Assembly (NCBI RefSeq): GCF_947486615.1
Contig: NZ_CANKUD010000015.1
Coordinates: 1-64,000 of the forward strand
Reading direction: 5' to 3'
Origin: an uncultured Modestobacter sp.
GTDB taxonomy: Bacteria > Actinomycetota > Actinomycetes > Mycobacteriales > Geodermatophilaceae
DNA length: 64,000 bases
Every line of letters starts with the position of its first letter. The first letter of the stretch is position 1. Under the pieces are notes generated by a model. The model was not told where the DNA came from and made no database searches. It saw only the letters and a program-made list of their open reading frames with translations. Positions 54,939-63,088 of the stretch are shown piece after piece. The position numbers and the translations under genes are program-made.

Positions 54939-56270
54939 TCAGCCGGCCCGCTCGGGGTCCGTGCCGGCCGTGGGGGTGCGGGCCTCGGGCAGCGAGGTCG
55001 CGTCCACCGCCCCGGGTGCGGCGGGGGCCGGGTCGTCGAGGCCGTCGGGCAGGTCGTGCAGGTGGAGCAGGGGGCTGAACACCACCCAGCCGGCCGCGAG
55101 CACCTGCCCGGCGACGGCGATCCACAGCGTCGGCAGCACACCGACCCAGGTGCCGAGCACCCCGCCGATCAGGCCGCCCAGCGGCATGGTGCCGTAGACC
55201 AGGAAGCGCACCGAGGCGTTCATCCGGCCCAGTAGGGCCGGCGGGCAGAGCCGCTGCCGGAAGCTCACCTGGGTGACGTTGTAGACCACGACCGCCCAGC
55301 TGAAGCCCAGCTGGCCCAGCGTGAGCAGCACCAGCGGGGCGCCGGTGGCGGCGAGCGGGGTGAGTGCGGTGAACGGCAGCATCACCAGCACCGACAGCGG
55401 GATCGCCCGGCCCTCGCCGACCCGCCGGGCGAACCGGGCCGCGGTCGCCGCGCCGACCAGGCCGCCCACCGCGCCGGCGGAGAAGACCAGGCCCAGCGTG
55501 CTCTCCGACAGGTCGAGCTCGCGCAGCGCGTAGAGCACCAGCAGCGTGGTGGTGACGGCGGAGAACAGGTTCGAGGTGCCGGTGCAGGCCACGATCCGGC
55601 GCAGCAGTGGCTGCCGGACGACGAACGACAGGCCCTCGGCGATCTCGGCGCGCAGCGACCGCCGGCCGGCCCGGTCGGGGACGACGTCGGGCTGCTCGAT
55701 GCGGCCGAGGAAGAAGGCCGACAGCAGGAAGGACGCCGCGTCCAGGGCGATCAGGAACGGGGCCCCCATCACCCGCAGCAGCACGCCGGTGACACCCGGG
55801 CCGGCGACCTGGGCGACCGCGCGGCTGGCCTCGAGCTTGCCGTTGCCGTCGACGAGCTGGTCCCGGTCGACCAGTGCGGGCAGGTAGCTCTGGTAGGCCA
55901 CGTCGAAGAAGACCGTCGCGGCGCCGGTGAGCGCGGCGACGACGAACAGCTGCCCCAGGCTGAGCACGTCGAGCAGGTAGGCGACCGGCAGGGTCGCCAG
56001 CAGCGCCGCGCGCGCCAGGTCGGCGGTGACCAGCACCCGCTTGCGCCGCCAGCGGTCCACCCAGGCGCCGGCCGGCAGCCCGATGAGCAGGAAGGCCGCC
56101 GTCTCCAGCGCGGTGAGGAAGCCCATCTCCAACGGCGTCGCGTCCAGCAGCGACACCGCCAGCACCGGGAGGGCCAGCAGGGTGACCTGGGTGCCGACCT
56201 GGCTGACGGTCTCGGCGGCCCAGAGCTGGCGGAAGTCGCGGTGCCGCAGCAGGCTCCGGTCGGTGGTCAC
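54939..56270 (-). CDS. MFS transporter (enterobactin exporter-like, MFS_3)
   Basis: A 443-residue major facilitator with about 12 helices. It starts TTDRSLLRHRDFRQLWAAET, the typical opening of the MFS_3/EntS-like group, with the loop motif GAWVDRWRRKRVL (about 58-70). A multidrug or siderophore exporter is plausible. GTG 56270 has GGAGG about 8 nt upstream; a TTG at 56306 would add 12 residues. It is divergent from an HTH regulator that probably controls it. Confidence 0.87.
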   Translation of the reverse strand: MTTDRSLLRHRDFRQLWAAETVSQVGTQVTLLALPVLAVSLLDATPLEMGFLTALETAAFLLIGLPAGAWVDRWRRKRVLVTADLARAALLATLPVAYLLDVLSLGQLFVVAALTGAATVFFDVAYQSYLPALVDRDQLVDGNGKLEASRAVAQVAGPGVTGVLLRVMGAPFLIALDAASFLLSAFFLGRIEQPDVVPDRAGRRSLRAEIAEGLSFVVRQPLLRRIVACTGTSNLFSAVTTTLLVLYALRELDLSESTLGLVFSAGAVGGLVGAATAARFARRVGEGRAIPLSVLVMLPFTALTPLAATGAPLVLLTLGQLGFSWAVVVYNVTQVSFRQRLCPPALLGRMNASVRFLVYGTMPLGGLIGGVLGTWVGVLPTLWIAVAGQVLAAGWVVFSPLLHLHDLPDGLDDPAPAAPGAVDATSLPEARTPTAGTDPERAG

Positions 56271-56328
56271 CGGGCGAGCCTCCCGCCACCGATCGGGAGA
56301 AGTCAATCAGTCGGGCGGCGCGTCGTCC

Positions 56329-56334
56329 TAGGCT
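56329..56334 (+). promoter_or_regulatory. leaderless-type -10 box (HTH regulator)
   Basis: TAGGCT is followed by 7 nt and the ATG at 56342. Confidence 0.72.
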
Positions 56335-56341
56335 GGCCGGG

Positions 56342-56881
56342 ATGACCGAGCCGCCCTCGTCCGAGCCCGTCGGGCGCATCTCCGGGGAGCGCCGTCCGGC
56401 CACGGACGCCGAGGCGCGGGCGCTGGCCTCCGCCGTCCGGATCCGGATCCTGCGGCTGTGCCTGGACGAGGCGCTGACCAACAAGGAGATCGCCGAGCGG
56501 CTGGGCCGCAACCCGGCGAGCGTGCTGCACCACGTGCGCACGCTGGTGGACACCGGCTTCCTGGACGCCGAGGGCGTGCGGCGCGGCACCCGCGGCGCGC
56601 GGGAGGTGCCCTACCGGGCCACCGGCAAGAGCTGGCTGATGGACCTCGACGGCCGGCCGGCCCCCGCCCGGGACCCGATACTGGGCGCCTTCCTGGCCGA
56701 GGTCGCGGCCGTGGGGGAGCAGCGGCTGGACAGCAGCCGGCTGGGGCTCCGGCTGGGGGCAGCGGACCTGGCCGAGTTCCGCCGCCGGCTGTACGGGCTG
56801 CTCGACGAGTACGCCCGGCTCCCCGCCGACCCGGACGGCGAGAAGTGGGCGGTCTACCTCGGGATGCACCCGGACTCCTGA
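56342..56881 (+). CDS. ArsR-type winged-helix regulator
   Basis: A 179-residue winged-helix protein. The HTH is at about residues 24-85 (ALASAVRIRILRLCLDEALT, NKEIAERLGRNPASVLHHVRTLVDTGFL read in pieces), followed by a wing with GAREVPYRATGKSWL and a C-terminal helical effector part. No metal-binding cysteine pair is seen, so the ligand is probably organic. Divergence from the MFS gene with a short shared spacer suggests it controls the exporter. Confidence 0.85.
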   Translation: MTEPPSSEPVGRISGERRPATDAEARALASAVRIRILRLCLDEALTNKEIAERLGRNPASVLHHVRTLVDTGFLDAEGVRRGTRGAREVPYRATGKSWLMDLDGRPAPARDPILGAFLAEVAAVGEQRLDSSRLGLRLGAADLAEFRRRLYGLLDEYARLPADPDGEKWAVYLGMHPDS

Positions 56882-56960
56882 TGCGTTGTACCCGGCGATG
56901 ACAACAGCTCGCACTCCAAGTCAGTCGCCCTCTGCGGAGAGGCATGTCACGCTGGACCCG

Positions 56961-58460
56961 ATGACGACAGCCCAGAACCGCTCAGTCCTCGACGAGGCCG
57001 AGGCCCGGGTGGACAAGGCCGCGCGCGCCCGCGCCGCCGGCACCCGGCCCGCGCCGGCCGGCCAGTGGGACGCCCCCGACGACACCACCGGGTCCTACGT
57101 CAAGGAGGAGCGCGGCGCCCTGCGGCGCGTCGCCGGGCTCTCCACCGAGCTCACCGACGTCACCGAGGTCGAGTACCGGCAGCTGCGTCTGGAGCGCGTC
57201 GTCCTGGTCGGTGTCTGGACCGAGGGCACCGCGGCCGACGCGCAGCGTTCGCTGGCCGAGCTGGCGGCGCTGGCCGAGACGGCCGGTTCCCAGGTGCTCG
57301 AGGCGCTCATGCAGCGCCGCGACAAGCCCGACCCGGCCACCTACGTGGGCTCGGGCAAGGCCGCCGAGCTCCGGGACGTCGTCGCCGCCACCGGTGCCGA
57401 CACCGTGATCTGCGACGGAGAGCTCGCCCCCGGTCAGCTCAACCAGCTGGAGAAGATCCTCAAGGTCAAGGTCGTCGACCGGACCGCGCTGATCCTGGAC
57501 ATCTTCGCCCAGCACGCCACCAGCCGGGAGGGCAAGGCCCAGGTCGAGCTGGCGCAGATGCAGTACATGCTGCCGCGGCTGCGCGGCTGGGGTGAGTCGC
57601 TGAGCCGGCAGGCCGGCGGTCGGGTTGCCGGCGGTGGCGGGATCGGTACCCGTGGCCCGGGTGAGACGAAGATCGAGACCGACCGGCGCCGGATCCGGTC
57701 CCGGGTGAGCAAGCTGCGCAAGGAGATCGCCGGCATGGCGACCGCCCGGACGACGCAGCGCAACTCCCGCGACCGCAACGCCACGCCCAGCGTCGCGATC
57801 GCCGGCTACACCAACGCCGGGAAGTCCAGCCTGCTCAACCAGCTCACCGACGCCGGGGTGCTGGTGCAGGACGCGCTGTTCGCCACCCTGGACCCGACGG
57901 TCCGGCGAGCGCAGACCGCGGACGGCCGGGAGTTCACGATGACCGACACCGTCGGCTTCGTGCGCCACCTGCCGCACCAGCTGGTCGACGCCTTCCGCTC
58001 CACGCTGGAGGAGGTGGCCGCGGCCGACCTGCTGCTGCACGTGGTCGACGGCTCCGACCCCGACCCGCTGGGCCAGATCGACGCGGTGCACGTCGTGCTC
58101 CAGGAGATCGACGCCCGCTCGGTGCCCGAGCTCATCGTGGTCAACAAGATCGACGCGATGAGCGAGGACGACGTGCTCGCGCTGCGCCAGGCGCTGCCCG
58201 GTGCGTCGTGGGTCTCGGCCCGGACCGGCGAGGGCATCGAGGCGCTGCGCGACGTGGTCGCCCAGCGGCTGCCGCACCCGCAGATCGACGTCGACGTGCT
58301 CGTGCCCTACGACCGGGGTGACCTGGTCGCCCGGGTGCACCGGGACGGCGAGGTGCTGGAGGAGCGGCACGAGCCCGAGGGCACCCGGCTGACCGCCCGG
58401 GTGGACGCCGGGCTGGCCGCGCAGCTCGAGGGCTTCGCCGCTCCCGTCGCCGGCGTCTGA
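56961..58460 (+). CDS. hflX: GTPase HflX
   Basis: A 499-residue ribosome-associated GTPase of the Obg-HflX group that splits stalled ribosomes. The N-terminal HflX domain (about 85-270) includes DPATYVGSGKAAEL and GGGGIGTRGPGETKIETDRR; the G domain follows with G1 GYTNAGKSSL (about 280-289), G3 DTVGF, and G4 NKID. A C-terminal domain is present from about 440. ATG 56961 is chosen, 7 nt after CACGCT; an upstream ATG at 56898 is possible. The miaA-dapF-hflX order matches Mycobacterium, here with the MFS/HTH pair inserted. Confidence 0.93.
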   Translation: MTTAQNRSVLDEAEARVDKAARARAAGTRPAPAGQWDAPDDTTGSYVKEERGALRRVAGLSTELTDVTEVEYRQLRLERVVLVGVWTEGTAADAQRSLAELAALAETAGSQVLEALMQRRDKPDPATYVGSGKAAELRDVVAATGADTVICDGELAPGQLNQLEKILKVKVVDRTALILDIFAQHATSREGKAQVELAQMQYMLPRLRGWGESLSRQAGGRVAGGGGIGTRGPGETKIETDRRRIRSRVSKLRKEIAGMATARTTQRNSRDRNATPSVAIAGYTNAGKSSLLNQLTDAGVLVQDALFATLDPTVRRAQTADGREFTMTDTVGFVRHLPHQLVDAFRSTLEEVAAADLLLHVVDGSDPDPLGQIDAVHVVLQEIDARSVPELIVVNKIDAMSEDDVLALRQALPGASWVSARTGEGIEALRDVVAQRLPHPQIDVDVLVPYDRGDLVARVHRDGEVLEERHEPEGTRLTARVDAGLAAQLEGFAAPVAGV

Positions 58461-58467
58461 CCGACGA

Positions 58468-58515
58468 CCCCGCTGCCCCCCGCCCGCAGGCCCGGGGCGG
58501 GACGCGGCAGCGGGG
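58468..58515 (+). terminator. hflX terminator
   Basis: Outer arms CCCCGCTGCC (58468-58477) and GGCAGCGGGG (58506-58515) enclose a second GC-rich stem (CCCCGCCC/GGGGCGGG). It begins 7 bp after the hflX stop. Confidence 0.75.
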
Positions 58516-58558
58516 CCGCGGGACGGCCCGGCGGATCACGGGGAGGTCACGGCCCCGG

Positions 58559-58564
58559 TACCGT
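58559..58564 (+). promoter_or_regulatory. leaderless-type -10 box (PAP2 gene)
   Basis: TACCGT is followed by GACGCA and the GTG at 58571. Confidence 0.75.
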
Positions 58565-58570
58565 GACGCA

Positions 58571-59302
58571 GTGACCAGGGGAGCGGTGGACCAGTCGTCC
58601 ACGGCGGCGAGCCCCGCGCCGCAGCCCCCGGGGATCGGCATCGGCCGTCCGCCCTGGTGGGCCCTGGTGCTCGCCGCCCTGGTGACCGTCGCGGTCACGG
58701 TCGACCTGCTCAGTCGCGGCTGGCTGGAACGGATGGACCTGCGGGTCTCCGAGGTGGTCAGCGACTGGGACCTGCGGAACTCCGACGCCTACTGGCCGGT
58801 CTGGGTCTTCACCCAGGCCGGTGGGCGCGGGTTCATCCTCATCGTGCTGGCCGGTCTGGTCGGCTGGCTGGCCATCCGCCGGCGGACGCTGGTGCCGCTG
58901 GTCCGGGTGGCCATGGCGCTGGTGCTGCTGACCACGGTCGTCTACTCGTTCAAGTGGGGCACCGGCCGCACGGCGCCGGCGTACCCCGGCTCCTTCTTCC
59001 ACCGGGACGGGGCCAGCTACCCCTCCGGCCACGTGGCCAACGCGGTGCTGATGTGGGGTGTGGCCCGCTGGCAGGTGGTGCAGTTCTCCCTGCCGGCGCC
59101 GGTGCAGCGGGCGGTCTGGCTGCTCAGCATCGTGGGGCCGCTGGTGACAGGAGTGGCCATGGTGGCGCTGGACTTCCACTGGGTCACCGATGCGGTCGTC
59201 GGCCTGGCCGTCGGGCTGCTGCTGTTGGGCGTGGTTCATGCGCTGGACGCGGTCACGGTGTCACGCTGGGTCCGTGCCAGGGCAGGCCGAACGCAGCCGT
59301 AG
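58571..59302 (+). CDS. PAP2 superfamily membrane phosphatase
   Basis: A 243-residue membrane protein with about five to six helices. The PAP2 motifs are visible: K-x6-R-P-like FKWGTGRTAP (about 135-144; Ala/Pro replaces the usual RP), SYPSGH (about 155-160) and the distal DFHWVTDAVVG with the nucleophile histidine region (about 198-208). It would dephosphorylate lipid phosphates such as phosphatidate or undecaprenyl pyrophosphate. Its 3' end overlaps the next gene start. Confidence 0.86.
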   Translation: MTRGAVDQSSTAASPAPQPPGIGIGRPPWWALVLAALVTVAVTVDLLSRGWLERMDLRVSEVVSDWDLRNSDAYWPVWVFTQAGGRGFILIVLAGLVGWLAIRRRTLVPLVRVAMALVLLTTVVYSFKWGTGRTAPAYPGSFFHRDGASYPSGHVANAVLMWGVARWQVVQFSLPAPVQRAVWLLSIVGPLVTGVAMVALDFHWVTDAVVGLAVGLLLLGVVHALDAVTVSRWVRARAGRTQP

Positions 59303-60344
59303 CCGGACCGGCCGCCGCGTGCGGTCCTCCGGGCTGCTGGCCTGCGCGCCGCTCGGTGTGCTGGTGGCCGTCCTGCCGGTCGGCCCGGCCGCGGCCGAGG
59401 ACGCCGCTCCCTACGGCGCGGCCAGCACCCGCTGCGAGATCACCGACCCACGGCTGCCGGAGCTCTCCGGCCTGGCCAGCGCCGGCGACACGATGCTCGC
59501 GATGAACGACGGGGGTGACCAGGCCGAGGTGTTCGTGCTCGGCGGGGACTGCGCGGTCGCCGAGGTGCGCACTGCGGCCGTCGACCCCTACGACCCCGAG
59601 GACCTCGCCCTCGGCGCGGACGGCACCCTCTGGCTGGCCGACATCGGGGACAACGCCGGTGAGCGGGCCACCGTGGCGCTGATCGGCATCCGCCCCGACG
59701 GCAGCAGCACGCTGACCCGGCTCACCTACCCCGACGGTCCGCACGACGCCGAGGCACTGCTGATGGCCCCGGACGGCACGCCGTACCTGGTCACCAAGGA
59801 GGTGCTCGGAGCCAGCTCGGTCTACCGGCCCGACGCACCGCTCGCCGACGGCGCGACCGTCCCGATGAGCCGGGTGCTCGGCCTGGGCTTCACGCTGACC
59901 GGCACCCCGGGTGGCCCGGTCGGTCGGGCCGGCCAGTTGCTCGTGACCGGGGGAGCGGTCTCCGCCGACGGGCAGCGGATCGCGCTGCGCACGTACACCG
60001 ACGCCTACGTCTGGTCGCTGTCCGGCTCCGACGTGGCCGGCGCACTGGGTGGCACCCCGGTCCGGGTGCCGCTGCCGGAGGCGCCGCAGGGCGAGGCGAT
60101 CGCCTTCGCGGCCAACGACCGTGACCTGCTGGTCGCGAGCGAGGGGCTGCCCTCGGTGGTCACCCTCGTCCCGGCGACCGGGGACCTGGCGGTCGCGCCG
60201 GCCGGCGCGCCGACCGAGGTGGCTGCGGGGTCCGGCGGGGACACCCGCCGGGTCGCCCCGCTGACCGCCGGTCTGATCGCGGCCGGCGCCGCCACGGTCC
60301 TGGTGTGGCTCGGCGGCATGCTGCGGCGTCGCACGGCCGCCTGA
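59274..60344 (+). CDS. exported, membrane-anchored propeller-like protein
   Basis: A 356-residue protein with an N-terminal signal peptide (about residues 17-42, GLLACAPLGVLVAVLPVGPA then AAAED), an extracytoplasmic domain with repeated strands suggesting a beta-propeller (ELSGLASAGDTMLAMNDGGD, EDLALGADGTLWLADIGDNA, DAEALLMAPDGTPYLVTKEV) and a C-terminal anchor (VAPLTAGLIAAGAATVLVWL) with RRR. It resembles the transmembrane protein encoded next to lexA in M. tuberculosis (Rv2721c). GTG 59274 overlaps the PAP2 gene by 29 bp and follows CACGCT by 6 nt; GTG 59319 is an alternative start. No enzyme motif seen. Confidence 0.75.
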   Translation: MPGQAERSRSRTGRRVRSSGLLACAPLGVLVAVLPVGPAAAEDAAPYGAASTRCEITDPRLPELSGLASAGDTMLAMNDGGDQAEVFVLGGDCAVAEVRTAAVDPYDPEDLALGADGTLWLADIGDNAGERATVALIGIRPDGSSTLTRLTYPDGPHDAEALLMAPDGTPYLVTKEVLGASSVYRPDAPLADGATVPMSRVLGLGFTLTGTPGGPVGRAGQLLVTGGAVSADGQRIALRTYTDAYVWSLSGSDVAGALGGTPVRVPLPEAPQGEAIAFAANDRDLLVASEGLPSVVTLVPATGDLAVAPAGAPTEVAAGSGGDTRRVAPLTAGLIAAGAATVLVWLGGMLRRRTAA

Positions 60345-60352
60345 GGGCTTTG

Positions 60353-60405
60353 CGGCGCACTTCGTTCCTACGGCGCACTCCGGTTCTTCGGCGCCCTCCG
60401 TCCTG
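60353..60405 (+). repeat. three 18-bp tandem units after the propeller-like gene
   Basis: Units start CGGCGCACT (60353), CGGCGCACT (60371) and CGGCGCCCT (60389), each followed by a pyrimidine-rich half. Just after, GCCGGGC-CGCCTCG (about 60423-60436) can pair with CGAGGA-GCCCGGC (about 60441-60453) as a convergent terminator with lexA. Confidence 0.6.
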
Positions 60406-60465
60406 CGGGTGCGCCGGGTGGAGCCGGGCCGCCTCGTGGTCGAGGAGCCCGGCCCCGGACGTGGA

Positions 60466-61266
60466 TCAGACCCGGCGCAGCACCGTGACGACCCGGCCCA
60501 GCACCGTGGCGTCGTCACCGGGGATCGGTTCGTAGGCGTCGTTGTGCGGGAGCAGCCACACGTGGCCGTCGCGGCGCTTGTAGGTCTTCACCGTCGCCTC
60601 GCCGTCGATCATGGCGGCGACGATCTCCCCGTTCTCCGCGGTGGGCTGCTGGCGGACGACGACCCAGTCGCCGTCGCAGATCGCCGCGTCCACCATCGAG
60701 TCACCGGCCACCTTGAGCATGAACAGGGTGCCCTCGCCGACCAGCTCCTTCGGCAGGGGGAACACGTCCTCCACGGCCTGCTCGGCCAGCACCGGACCAC
60801 CGGCGGCGATCCGGCCGACCAGCGGCACGTAGGTGGGGCGGGGGGCGGAAGCCTCGTCCAGGCCGCTGGCCGCCCCGGCGCCGGCCAGCGCGGCCGGGTC
60901 GGGGGTGGGTGCGCCGCTGCTCTCACCGGGCAGCCGGACGTCGAGGGCGCGCGGGCGGTTCGGGTCGCGGCGCAGCCAGCCCTTGCGCTGCAGGACCGAC
61001 AGCTGGTGGGCCACCGAGGAAGCCGAGGACAGGCCGACGGCCTCGCCGATCTCCCGGACCGAGGGCGGGTAGCCGCGCCGCTCGATGGAGTCGCGGATGA
61101 CCTCGAGCACCCGGCGCTGCCGCTGGGTGAGGCCGTCGCCGGCCTCTCCGCGGTCGGGGAACTCGCGGACCGCCGCGACCCCACCTGCGGCGCCGGTGTC
61201 CTCCGTGGCGCGCTTGCGCCGGGGGGAGCTCGCGCCGCCGTCTGCTGTCGGGCCGTCGGCCGCCAT
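60466..61266 (-). CDS. lexA: SOS repressor LexA
   Basis: A 266-residue LexA. The winged-helix DNA-binding domain is at about residues 46-104 ([39 protein letters not shown]). The self-cleavage site Ala155-Gly156 is in GRIAAGGP; catalytic Ser190 is in [10 protein letters not shown] and Lys227 in ATVKTYKR. A 45-residue N-terminal extension and a long Ala/Pro-rich linker make it larger than the 200-230 of most LexA proteins. ATG 61266 has GAGGAGG upstream. LexA boxes at 61405 and 61485 in the divergent region imply autoregulation. Confidence 0.96.
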   Translation of the reverse strand: MAADGPTADGGASSPRRKRATEDTGAAGGVAAVREFPDRGEAGDGLTQRQRRVLEVIRDSIERRGYPPSVREIGEAVGLSSASSVAHQLSVLQRKGWLRRDPNRPRALDVRLPGESSGAPTPDPAALAGAGAASGLDEASAPRPTYVPLVGRIAAGGPVLAEQAVEDVFPLPKELVGEGTLFMLKVAGDSMVDAAICDGDWVVVRQQPTAENGEIVAAMIDGEATVKTYKRRDGHVWLLPHNDAYEPIPGDDATVLGRVVTVLRRV

Positions 61267-61404
61267 GTGTCCTCCTCGTCCGGCTGCCGGGGCAGCGTCT
61301 CCGGGTGCCTGTCGAGCGGGGGACCGGCCGCTGAGCCGGTGGCCGGGTGGGGCCGTCCCCGTGTCGATCGACAGGTGCACCGTAGCGGGTTGCACCGGTA
61401 TAGT

Positions 61405-61420
61405 TCAAACAGGTGTTCGA
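61405..61420. promoter_or_regulatory. LexA box 1 (lexA promoter)
   Basis: TCAAAC-AGGT-GTTCGA matches TCGAAC-N4-GTTCGA at 11 of 12 positions. It overlaps the inferred -35 of lexA on the minus strand. Confidence 0.85.
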
Positions 61421-61484
61421 AGAAATCCGGTGTCGAGGGTGGATCTGTCACTGCCGTGCGGTAGACATCGCACAGACGTTCGAA

Positions 61485-61500
61485 TCGAACAGGCGTTCGA
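61485..61500. promoter_or_regulatory. LexA box 2 (divS-like promoter)
   Basis: TCGAAC-AGGC-GTTCGA is a perfect match to the actinobacterial SOS box. It lies 90 nt before the LysM gene start. Confidence 0.9.
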
Positions 61501-61589
61501 GTTCGGGTCTCGCCGCGTGGCGGAGCCCGGACGGCCTGGTCCTCGGTCGTCGTCCCGTCCGGCACAGTCAGACAGCAGGAGCGTCCCCG

Positions 61590-62174
61590 ATGGTCAGCCC
61601 GCAGCGCAGCCTCACCGCCTCCCACCAGGCGCCGTCCCGCCCGGGGCCGGTCCGGCCGGGCCCGGTCCGTCCGGCACCTGCGCGTGCCGCCGTCGCGGTC
61701 CGGGGGGCGCAGTCCGTCGCGCCGGCCATCGCCCGTCGTGACCCGGTCCGGCCTGGTGGCCGGCCGGTGCGTGCGGACGCCGCCGCCGCGCCGCGTCCGG
61801 TCCGGGGAGGGTGTGGCAGCACGCAGTTCGGCACCGCTGTCCGGCGATCCGGGGCGGTCCCGGCACACGACCGCGCTCCGGCGCCCCTGCGGCTGACCGA
61901 GCGCGGTCGGCGCGTGGTCGCCGGGCTCTCGGTCGCCATCGGCCTGTGCATCGCGGCGGCCACCGTGGTCGTGGTCGAGGTCGGCGACCAGGACGGCGGG
62001 CTCCGGCTCGCCGGCTCCTCGACCGTCGTCGTGCAGCCGGGCGACTCGTTGTGGTCCATCGCCCGGGAGGTGGCGCCGGAAGAGGACCCGCGGGCGGTGG
62101 TCGACGCGATCGTCGAGCTCAACGGACTCGACAGCGTCGGCCTGCTGCCCGGTGCGGAGCTGCAGCTGCCCTGA
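61590..62174 (+). CDS. LysM-domain SOS cell division inhibitor candidate
   Basis: A 194-residue protein with a disordered Pro/Arg-rich cytoplasmic N-terminus (about 1-105), one transmembrane helix (about 109-131) and an outside LysM domain (about 143-194, VVVQPGDSLWSIAREVAPEE, then VELNGLDSVGLLPGAELQLP). Divergence from lexA, a perfect LexA box and LysM-membrane layout match the SOS-induced division inhibitors encoded beside lexA: DivS in Corynebacterium, Rv2719c/ChiZ in Mycobacterium, YneA in Bacillus. Peptidoglycan binding is inferred from LysM. ATG 61590 has AGGAG 8 nt upstream. Confidence 0.8.
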   Translation: MVSPQRSLTASHQAPSRPGPVRPGPVRPAPARAAVAVRGAQSVAPAIARRDPVRPGGRPVRADAAAAPRPVRGGCGSTQFGTAVRRSGAVPAHDRAPAPLRLTERGRRVVAGLSVAIGLCIAAATVVVVEVGDQDGGLRLAGSSTVVVQPGDSLWSIAREVAPEEDPRAVVDAIVELNGLDSVGLLPGAELQLP

Positions 62175-62273
62175 CCTGCCCGGCAGTGCCCCCGGAGGTC
62201 TCTGTCGGCAGGTCGCACGCCTGGTGCGGACGGGGCGGGCGCGACGGAGGAAGACGACACGCCGCCCCGGGGT

Positions 62274-62321
62274 TGCATACCTGTAGGGGTCGGGAGCTAA
62301 CCTGACCCCAACATCTTGTGT
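62274..62321 (+). promoter_or_regulatory. candidate tandem NrdR boxes and nrdR-nrdJ promoter
   Basis: CCCCAACATCTTGTGT (62306-62321) fits the NrdR box acaCwAtATaTwGtgt well, and a weaker copy TGCATACCTGTAGGGG (62274-62289) lies 16 bp before it, the usual spacing between paired NrdR boxes. A -10-like TAACCT (62298-62303) is between them. A third partial match GACAGAGATGTAGTTC follows at 62322-62337. Confidence 0.6.
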
Positions 62322-62453
62322 GACAGAGATGTAGTTCCCATCCACAGGCGCTTCCCCAGGTCAGCCCCAGGACATCCACCGGATGTCCCCCGGTCGGTCC
62401 ACAGGGAGCGTCGGACGGTCGCTCTCGCGACCCGCCGATCGAGGAGGTGCCCG

Positions 62454-62999
62454 GTGCGCTGTCCGTTCTGCCACAGCCCTGACAGTCGGGTCGTCGACTC
62501 GCGGGAGACCGACGAGGGGGCGACCACCCGTCGCCGTCGGTCCTGCCCGGTCTGCGGTCGCCGGTTCACGACCGTGGAGGAGCCGGTGCTCGCCGTCGTC
62601 AAGCGCAGCGGCGTCAGCGAGCCCTTCGACCGCAACAAGGTCATCGCCGGGGTGCGCCGGGCCTGCCAGGGCCGGCCCGTCGACGAGGCCCAGCTGGCCG
62701 TCCTCGCCGCCAAGGTGGAGGACGCCGTACGTGCCACGGGCTCCGCCGAGGTCCCGAGCAACGAGGTGGGCCTGGCCATCCTGGGCCCGCTCCGCTACCT
62801 CGACGAGGTGGCCTACCTCCGGTTCGCCAGCGTCTACCGCTCCTTCAGCTCCGCGGCCGATTTCGAGAAGGAGATCGCCGAGCTCCGGCGGCTCCGCTAC
62901 GGGGCCACCGGCCGCCCCGACTCCACTGACCCGGAGTCCACCGATCCCGGTGACGGGGCCCCGCCCGGCGACGACGCCGAGCCCGCCCCGTCCCGCTGA
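62454..62999 (+). CDS. nrdR: transcriptional repressor NrdR
   Basis: A 181-residue regulator of ribonucleotide reductase genes. The zinc ribbon uses Cys3/Cys6 (RCPFCHS) and Cys31/Cys34 (SCPVCGRRF); the ATP-cone, which senses ATP/dATP, is at about residues 46-136 ([20 protein letters not shown] at its start). The C-terminal 30 residues after YGATG are an acidic Pro/Asp/Ser-rich tail not found in short NrdR. GTG 62454 has GAGGAGG upstream. It is followed by nrdJ, as in Streptomyces nrdR-nrdJ, and is probably autoregulated. Confidence 0.95.
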   Translation: MRCPFCHSPDSRVVDSRETDEGATTRRRRSCPVCGRRFTTVEEPVLAVVKRSGVSEPFDRNKVIAGVRRACQGRPVDEAQLAVLAAKVEDAVRATGSAEVPSNEVGLAILGPLRYLDEVAYLRFASVYRSFSSAADFEKEIAELRRLRYGATGRPDSTDPESTDPGDGAPPGDDAEPAPSR

Positions 63000-63088
63000 C
63001 GCCCTCGCCGGCAGCAGCCCGACCACCGGCTCCCGCCGACGTCGCAGACACCATCCGCACACCCGAACGCCTTCCAGGGGAGCACGCC

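Larger units (their letters stand above)
61267..61589. other. lexA / divS-like divergent regulatory region
   Basis: 323 bp without a gene. It holds two LexA boxes (61405-61420 and 61485-61500), a second palindrome GTTCGAATCGAAC (61479-61491) partly overlapping the latter, and on the minus strand TTGAAC-N18-TACGGT, a plausible lexA promoter whose -35 lies inside the first LexA box. Confidence 0.75.

Noticed and set aside
61479-61491. Extra palindrome GTTCGAATCGAAC next to LexA box 2 as a separate LexA site
   Set aside because: The half-sites are in the reverse order and there is a single-base spacer; it arises from the overlap with the true box.
62165-62220. Possible cobalamin riboswitch before nrdR-nrdJ (ACCTGCC and GGCAGGT segments)
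   Set aside because: Only the short ACCTGCC part of a B12 box is present; the rest of the conserved box and the three-way junction are absent, and the segments are better explained as a weak hairpin after the LysM gene.
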